This document shows positions 34,877 to 44,300 of a stretch of 64,000 nt of DNA, piece after piece. The position numbers and the translations under genes are program-made. The notes under the pieces are model-generated. The model had not been told where the DNA came from. It worked only from the letters and a program-made list of their open reading frames with translations, and did not search any database. The first letter of the stretch is position 1; each line of letters starts with the position of its first letter. The DNA is taken from the NCBI GenBank assembly GCA_965603355.1, contig CBFDCQ010000006.1:1-64000 (forward strand), read 5' to 3'. Origin of the DNA: CBFDCQ01 sp965603355. Lineage in GTDB: Bacteria > Hydrogenedentota > CAZGCA01 > CBFDCQ01.

Positions 34877-37573
34877 TCACTTCCCCTGAGGTGAAACAGT
34901 CACCTCTACAGGTTCGGCCGACTCAACCCTGAGCCAGACGACTAGATCGCTGGTCCCAAAACCGTGATCGTACCCGACGCGGAAATCTTTGCCCTGCGGG
35001 ATAATCTTGCCGTCGAGCGCGAGATTCGCGCCGCCTGTACCCCAGTCCTTGACGACAAACGCCAGGTTGACCACAGGGGAGTCCTCACTCGCCTGAAGAT
35101 CGAACCGCAGTTCGCCGGGCAATCCCGCCTGATCGCGCACCAGCACATAGGCGCGCTGTGCCGGGTCATAGCCTTCACTTGTATAACCCGAACCCGAGAG
35201 TTTCAGTTCCGGCGCGTGCAGCCATGATTTGGCGACCGGCGCCAGCTCACCGGCTACCTTGTCGGTCATCCCGGTCATCATGAGCCAAGTTCGCTGCCAG
35301 TCGTTCTCTATGTACGGCTTCCACACAATATGCGTCAGGTTGCCGTGCGAGACTTTATTGAAATTGGTCGCCTTTCGAGCATCCGACCAATCCTGCGACA
35401 CCGGCCACGCATCCCATGTATTGAAATACTCATCATCATCGAACCGCGGATCTTTGGGATAGGCGCTGACCCGCAGATCCTCGGGCGTCACTACCGAGAA
35501 CTGCTTGTACTGCGTGAAGAAGTTGACCAGCTGGATGCACGGATCGGTGGGTTCCTCAAACGCGGGCGGGAATCTGCGTTCCCACGTATATGTGTGGGTT
35601 TCGCCATCGAGGTTGGCCAGGGTTACCGCCGCCTGCGGGACGCTGTCGCTCGGTTTGTTGCCGGGCTGGTTGACGAAAATGCTCTCTTGATATTCGATCC
35701 AATCTTCCAGCGGCCCGGAACTGAACAAAGTCGCCTTGCGCATCGCAATCCCATCCGGGTAGATGGTCCAGTACTCGTCGGCCCAATCGCTCCAGTTGGT
35801 CTCAGGATCGATGTATCCCACATTATAGTTCAGATCGCACGGCGTGTACCGCCAATGCACCACGACTCGTGCGTCGTGGTTCTCGACGACACGAACATGC
35901 GAGTACCGGCACTGTTTGTCCGACATGGGTTCCATCATGCTGTCGCCGCCGCCGAGCCACCCCCGCCGTTCGAAAAACTCGTTCGTGAACCATGGGCCCG
36001 TGTGTTTCGTGGCCCAACACGGGATGTAACTGCATCCCCGCCAGAACACAAACTTGTACGGCCCTTCATCGAACTGGACCACGACGTCGGCATCTTCACT
36101 CACGCGCCATCGTCTATCCCATTCCAGCGTGTACTTGAGTTTCGCGTGAACGGCCCCGAACCTAGCCGGTCCGTCAGCGCCCGACGGCAGTTTGTGCGGA
36201 AGCAGATCGTGCCGATCGAACAGGTCAGTCTGCAATTGTGTCAGCGTTTCCACAGCGGACGCGTCGCCTCTGTCGAGCGCCGCGCTCGCTGTTTTGAAAG
36301 TCGTGTTGAGTTTCGCCACAGACTGTTTGTAATCGTTCCATCTCGCATCGTCTGGAGTATGCACGTCCGCCAGATAATCGATCTCCTCCAACATATGATT
36401 CAGCTTGTCGCTCACGGCGACGAGAGCGTCATTAGCACGCCGCGAGGAATAATACGCTTCCCGGACATCGTTCAGGTGGGACGCTCTTCTGACGCGATCC
36501 GCCAGCTCGTTCGCTTTATCGGGCAGCCCGAGAACGTCTCTGGTCGCCTTGGCGTACCGCCCGCCGAGTTCTTTCAAATTGCCCGGTACCCAATCGCTCT
36601 TCCAGATACCGTCTTCTTTTTCCCACTGTATCTGCTGTGCGGATTCGTCGTCTTTGAAGTCGCGGGCGGCGAGCGTCAATATCTTGTCCCGCGCTTCTTT
36701 CCCCGGCATGGCAGGCAGCGTAGCACCGCCGTCACCTTCGACATGCATCGCATTCCCAAACTTGCCGTCCGCGGCGCTGCCGGTCATGAATTCCCCATGG
36801 TTCTCATAGCCAGACGCATCTTGGGCTCCGTCCTCGAACGACCACCAGCCTGCCAGGCCATCTTTCACCGCGCCCGGATCACCGTAGATCGCTGCGATCT
36901 CTTCAGGTGCCAGTTGCCGTGAGAAGATCTGGAGTTCGTCGAGATCGCCCGTAAATCCGGGGTTCGTTTGGCCGAAAGCCCTCGTCTCTTGTCCACCGAC
37001 AAGAATGCCATGATCGGGGTCATCCGGTCCCATCTTGCCGAAGTTCCAAAGCGTAAGCGATTCGATAGGCTTGCCGTCTACGAAAAACTTGTGACGTTGC
37101 ACGGCGCTGGTCATCGCTACGTGGTGCCATTGACCGTCGCTAAGATCTCGTTCCCCGAGCTGTCCCAGGGCAATAGCCATACCGGCAAAGGCGTTCTCGT
37201 CAGTCTGCCTGTCGGGGTCGTCTTCTGCGCGCTCGCGGGGGACACTCACGAGATACAGCACGTTGTCTTCAGCAAGAGAGAAGACCTTGGCGCCGACGTC
37301 CCACGTACCCGGCCCGGCGGTCTTGACGAATATGGGGCCGTCCGAATCGGTCTTTATCCACGCCGTGATGGTAAACTTTTCCTGACCGAAATCTACCGCT
37401 ACGCCGCCGCCCCGCGCTTTCTCCTCTTTCATCAGCGCTTCTCGCGATGCGAGCACAGTCTCCTGCCACGTATCCTTCTTGACATAGTGCGAGGGGTCGT
37501 CCGCCGCGCCGGCCGCCGAACTGGCCAGGAACGCGACTGACAGACAGACTAGTATACCTTTCATGAAAACCAT
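34877..37573 (-). CDS. Large secreted LamG-domain protein of unknown function
   Basis: 898 residues. Two ATGs are possible (37573 and 37564); the GGAGGT site is spaced correctly for 37573. A signal peptide (LVCLSVAFLASSAAGAAD) leads to a LamG/concanavalin-like domain at about 55-230 (FTITAWIKTDSDGPIF, DGQWHHVAMTSA, LDELQIFSRQLAPEEIAAIY). Residues about 330-440 are helical, and the rest is beta-rich (WTIYPDGIAMRKATLFSSGP, WRGCSYIPCWATKHTGPWFT), reminiscent of secreted glycoside hydrolase/lyase beta-sandwiches, but I recognise no catalytic motif. The C-terminal SDLVVWLRVESAEPVEVTVS recurs as orphan segments after both fucosidase genes. Probable role: binding or cleaving the same fucosylated glycan. 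Confidence 0.65.
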   Translation of the reverse strand: MVFMKGILVCLSVAFLASSAAGAADDPSHYVKKDTWQETVLASREALMKEEKARGGGVAVDFGQEKFTITAWIKTDSDGPIFVKTAGPGTWDVGAKVFSLAEDNVLYLVSVPRERAEDDPDRQTDENAFAGMAIALGQLGERDLSDGQWHHVAMTSAVQRHKFFVDGKPIESLTLWNFGKMGPDDPDHGILVGGQETRAFGQTNPGFTGDLDELQIFSRQLAPEEIAAIYGDPGAVKDGLAGWWSFEDGAQDASGYENHGEFMTGSAADGKFGNAMHVEGDGGATLPAMPGKEARDKILTLAARDFKDDESAQQIQWEKEDGIWKSDWVPGNLKELGGRYAKATRDVLGLPDKANELADRVRRASHLNDVREAYYSSRRANDALVAVSDKLNHMLEEIDYLADVHTPDDARWNDYKQSVAKLNTTFKTASAALDRGDASAVETLTQLQTDLFDRHDLLPHKLPSGADGPARFGAVHAKLKYTLEWDRRWRVSEDADVVVQFDEGPYKFVFWRGCSYIPCWATKHTGPWFTNEFFERRGWLGGGDSMMEPMSDKQCRYSHVRVVENHDARVVVHWRYTPCDLNYNVGYIDPETNWSDWADEYWTIYPDGIAMRKATLFSSGPLEDWIEYQESIFVNQPGNKPSDSVPQAAVTLANLDGETHTYTWERRFPPAFEEPTDPCIQLVNFFTQYKQFSVVTPEDLRVSAYPKDPRFDDDEYFNTWDAWPVSQDWSDARKATNFNKVSHGNLTHIVWKPYIENDWQRTWLMMTGMTDKVAGELAPVAKSWLHAPELKLSGSGYTSEGYDPAQRAYVLVRDQAGLPGELRFDLQASEDSPVVNLAFVVKDWGTGGANLALDGKIIPQGKDFRVGYDHGFGTSDLVVWLRVESAEPVEVTVSPQGK

Positions 37574-37671
37574 TCTGCCACCTCCGACGAAGCGCGTAAT
37601 TCGCCCCTTAAAAGAGTGAAGACAGGAAACCCGACAAGTCTCTCTCCTACCCCCGCAATTGTGTAAGCATC

Positions 37672-37700
37672 ACTCTATCATGGTCGTCGCCCGATATCAA
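37672..37700 (-). promoter_or_regulatory. Promoter and leader of the LamG-fucosidase series
   Basis: On the minus strand TTGATA (37700-37695), 17 nt containing GGGCGACG, TAGAGT (37677-37672). The leader contains GTCGGGTTT, TTCACTCTTTTAAGGGGCGA and CGGAGGTGGCA, all shared in order with the nucleoside hydrolase leader (38816-38950). Confidence 0.6.
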
Positions 37701-37804
37701 GCTCGATCACTGCCGATGAGGTCTACCTTTACGGGCATACTCGCGGCGGATGACTTGACCCGCCCCCACCGACGAATACGTCACAGAACTTATGAAAGGG
37801 AGCA

Positions 37805-38815
37805 CTAAGGTTTCACCAGTACATACTTATCCATACGAGCGTAGAAGTCCTGCATGATCCCCTCTTTGTCGAAGTCCTCCCAGATCACTATCTTTCGTGG
37901 ATTGTCAGGCCGGTTGGTCCACTTCCCATCGGCGAACCTGGGGGCGCCTATGGTGACGCGCTTCGCCCATGCAGGATTCTTCACAATAGCGACCGCGGCC
38001 ATGTCGAACAGCGGCCTCTCAGTAGGACTTCCCCGGAATTTCTCGAACAGTTCAATCGAGTAGTCCCCGAAGTTCGAGAACTTCCCCCCGTGACGCCCGG
38101 CCACAGGCGTGGAAATCGATGGGCCCTTACCCGGCATGATACGCCGGATATCCGCCAGTTGCGCCGTCACGGCATCCGTACCGCTGGGTTTCCCATAGCG
38201 GACCATGACCATCTCGAACGGTACCTCCGACTCGATAATCGGGTCCAGCGCCCCGATGTCATTCACGAAGTTGTATTCTCCCGGTTCCGGGTAGTTCGTC
38301 CCGAGCCATACGATCCGGACCTTCTTCGCGATGGACGGGTCTTTCTTCAGCGCAAGGGCGATGTTCGTGAGCTTGCCAATCGGCATAAGAACGAGCTCGC
38401 GCGTGTCGTCCGCCATCGCCCGGTCGATGATGAAGTCCACCGCCTCCGAACCGTCGTATTCAGGTTCCGCGATGTGCGGCAGAATCTCATCATAGTTGCC
38501 GCTCGCCCCCTTGTAGACCTTGACCTGAGGATGCAATGCGCACAGGCGCACGACGCGTTCCGCCTCCTCGACATGCTTGTCGATCCCGCCTCCGCCGGAA
38601 GTCCTGTTGACGGTGATGCCCTCCACATCGAACACGTCGCCGTTGAACAGCATGTACGCGATGGCGTGCTGGTCATCCAGCTCGTTATTGGCGTCCGTAT
38701 CCAGGATGATCCGGATCTTGTCCGGGCCGGCGTCACCGGCGTTCCGGGCAGCCGACACGCAGCAGCCCAGGAACAGGACAGACAAACAGACTACTATGCA
38801 TTTCATGTGAACCAT
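37805..38815 (-). CDS. Secreted nucleoside hydrolase (IUNH family)
   Basis: 336 residues. The N-terminal MKCIVVCLSVLFLGCCVSA is a signal peptide (possibly a lipoprotein, LGCC); the first ATG (38815) is preferred because GGAGGT is six bases away. The family's calcium site IILDTDANNELDDQHAI is intact (DxDxxxxxDD), and VNDIGALDP with LVLMPIGKLTNIAL and the late catalytic-region residue pattern RPLFDMAAVAIV follow. Such enzymes split nucleosides into base plus ribose; an exported version suggests scavenging of extracellular nucleosides. Related secreted DUF1593/IUNH proteins are also found in polysaccharide loci, so another N- or O-glycoside substrate is possible. It has its own promoter at 38922-38950. 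Confidence 0.85.
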   Translation of the reverse strand: MVHMKCIVVCLSVLFLGCCVSAARNAGDAGPDKIRIILDTDANNELDDQHAIAYMLFNGDVFDVEGITVNRTSGGGGIDKHVEEAERVVRLCALHPQVKVYKGASGNYDEILPHIAEPEYDGSEAVDFIIDRAMADDTRELVLMPIGKLTNIALALKKDPSIAKKVRIVWLGTNYPEPGEYNFVNDIGALDPIIESEVPFEMVMVRYGKPSGTDAVTAQLADIRRIMPGKGPSISTPVAGRHGGKFSNFGDYSIELFEKFRGSPTERPLFDMAAVAIVKNPAWAKRVTIGAPRFADGKWTNRPDNPRKIVIWEDFDKEGIMQDFYARMDKYVLVKP

Positions 38816-38921
38816 TTTGCCACCTCCGATGATGCGGGAAAGAGTTTAACTCGCCCCATAAAAAAGTGAACTCAGCAAACCCGACACGTTACTCCTTGAT
38901 CCCTGTACTTCTCTGGCGTTT

Positions 38922-38950
38922 ACTTTACTACGGGCGTCGCCCAAGGTCAA
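38922..38950 (-). promoter_or_regulatory. Promoter of the nucleoside hydrolase gene
   Basis: On the minus strand TTGACC (38950-38945), 17 nt containing GGGCGACG, TAAAGT (38927-38922). It is homologous to the promoter at 37672-37700 over at least 140 nt in an interrupted way. Confidence 0.65.
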
Positions 38951-39005
38951 GCCCCATTGCTGCCCTCGCGACGGTCCGGAGATGTCGGCGCGGACTATTC
39001 ACAGC

Positions 39006-39043
39006 AACAAAAATCCCCCGGGGAGCCAGCGGCTCCCCGGGGG
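39006..39043 (-). terminator. Intrinsic terminator of the second pseudopilin gene
   Basis: CCCCCGGGGAGCC, three bases, GGCTCCCCGGGGG (perfect 13-bp stem, 39015-39043), followed on the minus strand by ATTTTTGTTG. Confidence 0.85.
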
Positions 39044-39094
39044 AACACGTGCAACCCGCGCGCTTTCAGAGCTCACGCAGAATGCAGATAGACA

Positions 39095-39121
39095 AGAGGG
39101 GCGGTTTCTAACCGCCCCTCT
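39095..39121. repeat. Palindromic GGGGCGGTT/AACCGCCCC unit
   Basis: AGAGGGGCGGTT, TCT, AACCGCCCCTCT, a 12-bp stem 14 bases past the pseudopilin stop codon. It is the same type of unit as the one at 49507-49526 and could be a first termination or RNA-stabilising hairpin. Confidence 0.6.
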
Positions 39122-39134
39122 ACGATGTCGATGA

Positions 39135-40094
39135 CTACATCATCACTATACACTTGCAGAGCGGGAATTCGCCCGGGAACCGCACGAACTCCACGTGGCC
39201 GTCCATATAGAGGACGTTAGCACCGCCCGGCACGTGGTTGAAGTACCACCCACCACCCGCGTGCTTCATATAGGTCTCGTCGCGCATAACGAAGATGTCG
39301 CTTTGCGCCATGGCGCTCCCGGAAGGTCTATTGATATCGGTGATCATAAACCGCTCGATACCCTCACGCAGACGGTAGAGCGTCATCGAGCCCAGAATGT
39401 CGTCATCATACTGAATGTCCTGGTCGTAGGCAGCCAACGCTTCCGCAGTGATGGGATAAGGGTCAGGTTCGAGAACAGGACCAAACGCTTCTCTCCAGCC
39501 GTCAGGACAACAGGGATGAGGCGTGGACCACACAGGCTCAACAATGTCAGCCTCGTTTCCAGTGCAGCCGGGCGCAACCACGTGCTTCTCGGTTATCGCG
39601 TAGGGGTAGTACTCGTACGACCCGGGGACCATCCTGCACGGATCGATCGGGGTATTCGGCCATCCTGTGGACGCATCTCCACCTCCGTCGACGTAGCTTC
39701 CGTGGTTATACCAACCTTCGGCGATTTGACTCTGATGGGAAGGGTGGGAAGGGCAGGCCATGATGTTGACGTCGGTCAGGTATTCAGGATACACGGAATA
39801 AGAATCAAAACCCGTCCACCCGGGGTTCAGCTGGTCGCAAGTACCCGTCGCCCCAAACTCTCCTTGGTAAAAAGAACCTGATTGCAGCCGCATCAGGGTC
39901 GGGAATTTCCCATCGTGCTCGTTGGCATACATCTTGAAGATAATCCCAAACTGTTTCAGGTTGTTCGCGCAGGACGCACGCCGTGCAGCTTCACGCGCTC
40001 GCGCAAGCGCCGGCAGCAGTATCGCCGCCAGTATGCCGATGATCGCTATAACCACCAGCAACTCGATCAGTGTGAATCCACGTGACTTTTTCAT
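39135..40094 (-). CDS. Type II secretion-like pseudopilin, second copy
   Basis: 319 residues with GGGGAGGAAAG before the ATG. MKKSRG/FTLIE is the prepilin peptidase site, followed by the same hydrophobic and ARAREAARRASCANNLKQ segments as the protein at 5426-6472. The C-terminal domain differs in the middle (WYNHGSYVDGGGDASTG) but ends with the shared FNHVPGGANVLYMDGHVEFV. At DNA level the shared N-terminal region has many synonymous differences, so this is old divergence under protein-level constraint. It sits inside the glycan block with its own promoter, operator-like palindrome, long leader and terminator. Confidence 0.88.
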   Translation of the reverse strand: MKKSRGFTLIELLVVIAIIGILAAILLPALARAREAARRASCANNLKQFGIIFKMYANEHDGKFPTLMRLQSGSFYQGEFGATGTCDQLNPGWTGFDSYSVYPEYLTDVNIMACPSHPSHQSQIAEGWYNHGSYVDGGGDASTGWPNTPIDPCRMVPGSYEYYPYAITEKHVVAPGCTGNEADIVEPVWSTPHPCCPDGWREAFGPVLEPDPYPITAEALAAYDQDIQYDDDILGSMTLYRLREGIERFMITDINRPSGSAMAQSDIFVMRDETYMKHAGGGWYFNHVPGGANVLYMDGHVEFVRFPGEFPLCKCIVMM

Positions 40095-40139
40095 TACTAC
40101 TTTCCTCCCCTTACACTAAGTTGCAACAACTACCTCAGC

Positions 40140-40166
40140 GACACGCCCCAGCCAGGACAGCGTGTC
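40140..40166 (-). promoter_or_regulatory. Hairpin in the pseudopilin leader
   Basis: GACACGC, 13 nt, GCGTGTC; a 7-bp stem about 46 nt before the start codon within a 5' leader of roughly 260 nt. The rest of the leader (40095-40360) holds no gene and has a run of nine C (G in the RNA) near 40289. Confidence 0.4.
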
Positions 40167-40331
40167 AACCAACGATTGAACGGACACCCATTCCGCCCTT
40201 GTTACATCACCCCCTTTCACAAGACATACTGGTAGACTACACAAGCTAACGGAAGTCTACAGACAGGCACTGGACGTTTGCGGAATCCCCCCCCCGTTTT
40301 GGAAGTTATTAAAGCGATACACCCGCGACCT

Positions 40332-40351
40332 AAGGTACATACTCGTACCTT
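40332..40351 (-). promoter_or_regulatory. Operator-like palindrome after the pseudopilin promoter
   Basis: AAGGTAC, ATACTC, GTACCTT: 7-bp arms, 6-nt centre, located about +4 to +24 from the expected transcription start. This is the usual place for a repressor site. No cognate regulator is identifiable in the window. Confidence 0.5.
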
Positions 40352-40361
40352 TATCGCATCT

Positions 40362-40390
40362 ACTTTATCAGAACCACGGCAAAATGTCAA
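40362..40390 (-). promoter_or_regulatory. Promoter of the second pseudopilin gene
   Basis: On the minus strand consensus TTGACA (40390-40385), 17 nt, TAAAGT (40367-40362). Confidence 0.7.
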
Positions 40391-40592
40391 TGCTTTTCGC
40401 GCATTCCTGGGGAGATTGCGGACCGGATTCAGTGGGAAACAGGACCGGCCCGGAGGAAAACGGCGCCCCGGCCTAAGAGACAGGAAACGTCGGGAGCTGC
40501 CATTTTTGACTAGTCCACTAGTCACTCAGAACCCCTCGCAAGGGCACCTCATTCAGAGTAACGAATCTGCCGCACTACACCCCTAAAATGCT

Positions 40593-41285
40593 CTAAAACT
40601 TCACTCCCGGATGGCTGAAGCGGAGTCCGGCGCCGTCGTGATACGTGGCATATTCGGTAACGATGCCGCCCTCGAGACCGCCTTTCATCCAGTGCCACTC
40701 CTCGGGACCGCGAAGCATACCCACTTCTCCGGGCATCAACTTCTGTTCGCGTTTAGCGATGAGGCAATCTTTATGGCTGGGAGGCATCCGCACATCGACG
40801 CCGGGAGTCGGTTCGCCTTCGCCGTAGATGTGCACCGACCCGTGGCGTACATGCCACCCTTCCAGCTTCGGGCCCGCAGCCTCCGTTTTCACATGCCGGT
40901 GTTCGGGAATGCTTTGGCCGGGAAGCAGGTAAATCTCGTGCCCAAAGTAATTGTGATCGAGATTGTTGACCCAGAAAATGCCGGCCATACCGATCTCGGT
41001 GAAAAGTCCCATACCGAAATCTACCGCCCAGAACTCCTCGCCGCGCAACCGTTCCGGGATGGGATAGTTGTGGTGTTCCATCATCTCATAATAGACCGCT
41101 TTAGCTTTGGCTACGTCGAACGTCCCGTCGGTACCGTAGAAATGGGCGTTCTCGTAGACCTTCATCTTCTTGCCGGTACTCGATTCGTCAGCGTCTGCTC
41201 TTGCTTCCGCGCCGGGAAGCATAGCAACTGATGCTGCACCGGCGATGATACCGCCTATAGCGTTTCTTCTACTGAGTTCGATCAT
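40593..41285 (-). CDS. Exported cupin protein (D-lyxose isomerase-like)
   Basis: 230 residues from ATG 41285 with AAGGAG eight bases upstream. The N-terminus ELSRRNAIGGIIAGAASVAM is a twin-arginine signal. The body is a single cupin: YLLPGQSIPEHRHVKTEA gives the first metal-binding motif (HxH), and the second lies around PEEWHWMKGGLEGGIVTEYA. The ending TEYATYHDGAGLRFSHPGV resembles D-lyxose ketol-isomerase-type cupins, where a similar stretch precedes the last ligand. Export by Tat would be unusual for such an isomerase but suits a metal-loaded enzyme. It is downstream of the fusion gene (90 nt) on the same strand and probably cotranscribed. Confidence 0.65.
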   Translation of the reverse strand: MIELSRRNAIGGIIAGAASVAMLPGAEARADADESSTGKKMKVYENAHFYGTDGTFDVAKAKAVYYEMMEHHNYPIPERLRGEEFWAVDFGMGLFTEIGMAGIFWVNNLDHNYFGHEIYLLPGQSIPEHRHVKTEAAGPKLEGWHVRHGSVHIYGEGEPTPGVDVRMPPSHKDCLIAKREQKLMPGEVGMLRGPEEWHWMKGGLEGGIVTEYATYHDGAGLRFSHPGVKF

Positions 41286-41375
41286 AGCCGTACTCCTTTT
41301 CTTGTGTACCTGGGTCAAATTCTACTAGGTCCGCTCGTTCTGGAACGGACTGTACAGTTCATACAACTCTCAGAA

Positions 41376-44300
41376 TCAGGGGGCGCCGGCAGCGACAAAC
41401 TTCGCAGGGGCGGCTTTCGCCGGGATGACCACCCGGAAACCCACGTTGTAGACCCGCTGATACGGTCTGTACGCGAGCCGAAACGCGGAACGTGCACGCT
41501 TGGGCCGGTCGTACCATGACCCGCCACGTACCACCCGGTCGCCGTCGAGCGCAATCTCGTTCCGGCCGTCATCTTCGCGATAGGGATAGGGTCGGAATAG
41601 CGAACGGGTCCACTCCCAAACGTTACCGTGCATATCGTGGAGGCCCCACGGGTTCGGCGCATACTTGCCCGCATCGGCCATGAGTTTCTCACCGTCGTTA
41701 AACCGGTCGTCCCTGGGAATGAACGCCTCATACTTGTTGGGGTTGCGGATGGGCTGCGGGTTAACGCCCTCGACCGCCAGAAGTTTGATAGACTCGTCCG
41801 CCAGGTTGGCGTGGGCCGAGAAATCGGCGTCCATATCGCCAAAATAGAACGGCGTGTCTGTACCCGACCGGCAGGCCCACTCCCACTGCGCCTCTGTGGG
41901 CAGTTTTACGGTTTCGCCGACGCGTTCCGACAGCCTGCGGCAAAAATCGACCGCCTGCGACCACGTGACCCGCATCGCGGGCTGCCCGGCACCGTGGGCC
42001 GGGTATCCGGGTGTAGTATGATCTTTCGTAAGCTGGTCGAAGAACGCGTTATCGTGGTCCGGATAGAACTGCTGGAACTGCTCGTTCGTCACCTCCGTCA
42101 CGCCCATCCAGAACGGTTCCTCGATGGTGACGGGGGTGGGCGGACGTTCATCAGGGTAGCCGTCGTGGCTGCCCATCACGAATTCACCGGCCGGGATGAG
42201 CACGAGATCCATGGTGACGCCGCTGCCGAGATCGATGGTTCGCCGCGTCTTAAGCCCAGCCGCCCTCTGGCGCGTCCTGGCCGTCTCGCCATCAAAGGGC
42301 CATTCGGGGAAGCCCATAGTCCTATGCACCGCGGGGACCACCCGGAGTGGCTCCATCGGCTCGGGTTGGACAAAGCGTATCGGGCCCCTGTCGATGTCGG
42401 GAATCGCCTCGGGGTCTTCCGGCCGGTTCGCATACCGCGTACGCATTTCTATACGGCGCTCGCGAAAGTTGGAGGCGATTCTCTTGTACTCGCCCCAGGT
42501 ACCGTGTGCCGGCACATTAAGATCGATCCAGGTGACGAGCCGGTCCCACGCCTCCTCGTCGAGCTTGACGTTGTAGTGGCCTTTCTCGAGCATCTGGATA
42601 AGCTCGCTCGTGTTGGCGTGATATTCCAGGGGCACTTCAAGGTGGTAATTGCTCTCCGGGCCGGGACGCCGTACGTAGGGATGAAGCGCCAGATACGCAG
42701 GAGGGAAATTCTCCCATCCGTTCTGCTCTTTCGCGGTGAGGTCGGGCATCCGTACACCGTTGGGCTGCGCTGCACCGTTATGGCACCCGACGCAATACCG
42801 GTCGAGGGCGGGCTGCACGTCCCGATTGAAGCTGAAGCCCCGCGTAGGACCGTACCACGGCTCGATATCCGAAATTCTTGCGCGAGAAGCAATCGTGCGT
42901 TTCACAGGCGCCGCCGTGTTCTGCCGCTCATGGCAGCCGACACACGATAGGTTCTCGCCGGGCATGGCCGTAAACCAGCTCCGCATGACTTGAAGCGCGC
43001 GGCCTTCTTCGTCCAGCGGTTGCACGGCCAGCGGCGTGTTGGCGGGCACCGTGAATGCCGCCGAACCGTCTTCGTGAACCGGAACCGTGCCAAGAATCCG
43101 GTGGACGTCCCAGCCGCCTTCGACGGCGACGTTGATGTGACCGCCCGCCTGGGGGTACGTATAGTGAAATTCGAACACACGAAGCTTCTTGACCGCTCCG
43201 CGTGGAACCCCTTCAAGTCCCGGACCCTCGTAGACGTCGACCATATACACCTTGGCGTCCCGGGTGTCCAAATCCACCTTGTCGGCAATCGCCGGCGGCC
43301 TTGTCGTCTTACGCCAGGGGACCGGTTCGAAGAGAACATAGCCGGGCTCCTCTTTCAGCAGCAGCATGTTGTCGAAGATGTCGACGAGGTAGATGCCCCA
43401 CTCCGCATCCGGGGTCGGTTTGCTTGAAACCAGGAAGTACTTCTCGCTCAGGGGATAGGGGTGCAGGAACTTCGGCCAGGAGTCGTTCACTAATTCGTCC
43501 ACGATAACGGGCTCGACTTTCTTGCCATAGCCCGGGATACGTTGCACCACGCCGTCAGCCTCGTAACGCCCCTTCGCCGGATCGAAAATCACCAGCTCAC
43601 CCATACGCGGCACCCCGTGATGGCCCGATACAATACCCGCGACTTGGGTCGGGTGGCCGGGGATGGGGCGCGCATAGAAGGTCGAGTTCGGCCAGAATGA
43701 GTTGCTGCCGTAATACTCGGCCTGCCCGGTACCGTCGGGGTTCATACGAAACAGCAGGCGCGAGAAATAGTGCGGCGTGTCCGAATACTCCCAGCGGGTA
43801 AACAGTACCCGGCCGTCGTTGAGGACCGTCGGGCACCAGTTATGGTCCTGGTCGAAACAGAGCTGCCTGAGGTTGCCCCCATCAGCGTCCATTATGCACA
43901 GGTTGGCGACATTGTCCTCCCCCTCAACACATGGAATGCCGGCGAAGCAGCGTGTGGATGCGAAGACGATGCGGCCATCGGGCAGATAGCACGGGTCGTA
44001 ATTCTCCACGTCGCGGTACTCGGTCTCGGTGATCTGGCGCAGGCCCGTGCCGTCGGCCCGGATCTCCCAGATATGCCACCGGCCATGGCTGCCCGGCATG
44101 GAAAACAGCATCTTGTCGGCGTCGAAGTTCAGATCCACGTCCCCTACAAAGCCCGAGTGGTCGGGCTTGTAGAAAGTCGTCAGCTCGCCGGACGGGCTGA
44201 CCGGCGAGAGTACGGCGATCTCGTTATCGTACCCGGTGGACGGTACCGAGCAGTTGCCCTGCCAGTTTTGCGGCAGGCCGAGTCGATTGGCGCGGCGTTT

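Noticed and set aside
41376..42300. The FGE-like domain as the activating enzyme for the sulfatase at 23322-24794
   Set aside because: The cysteines required for formylglycine formation are absent from the RGGSW segment.
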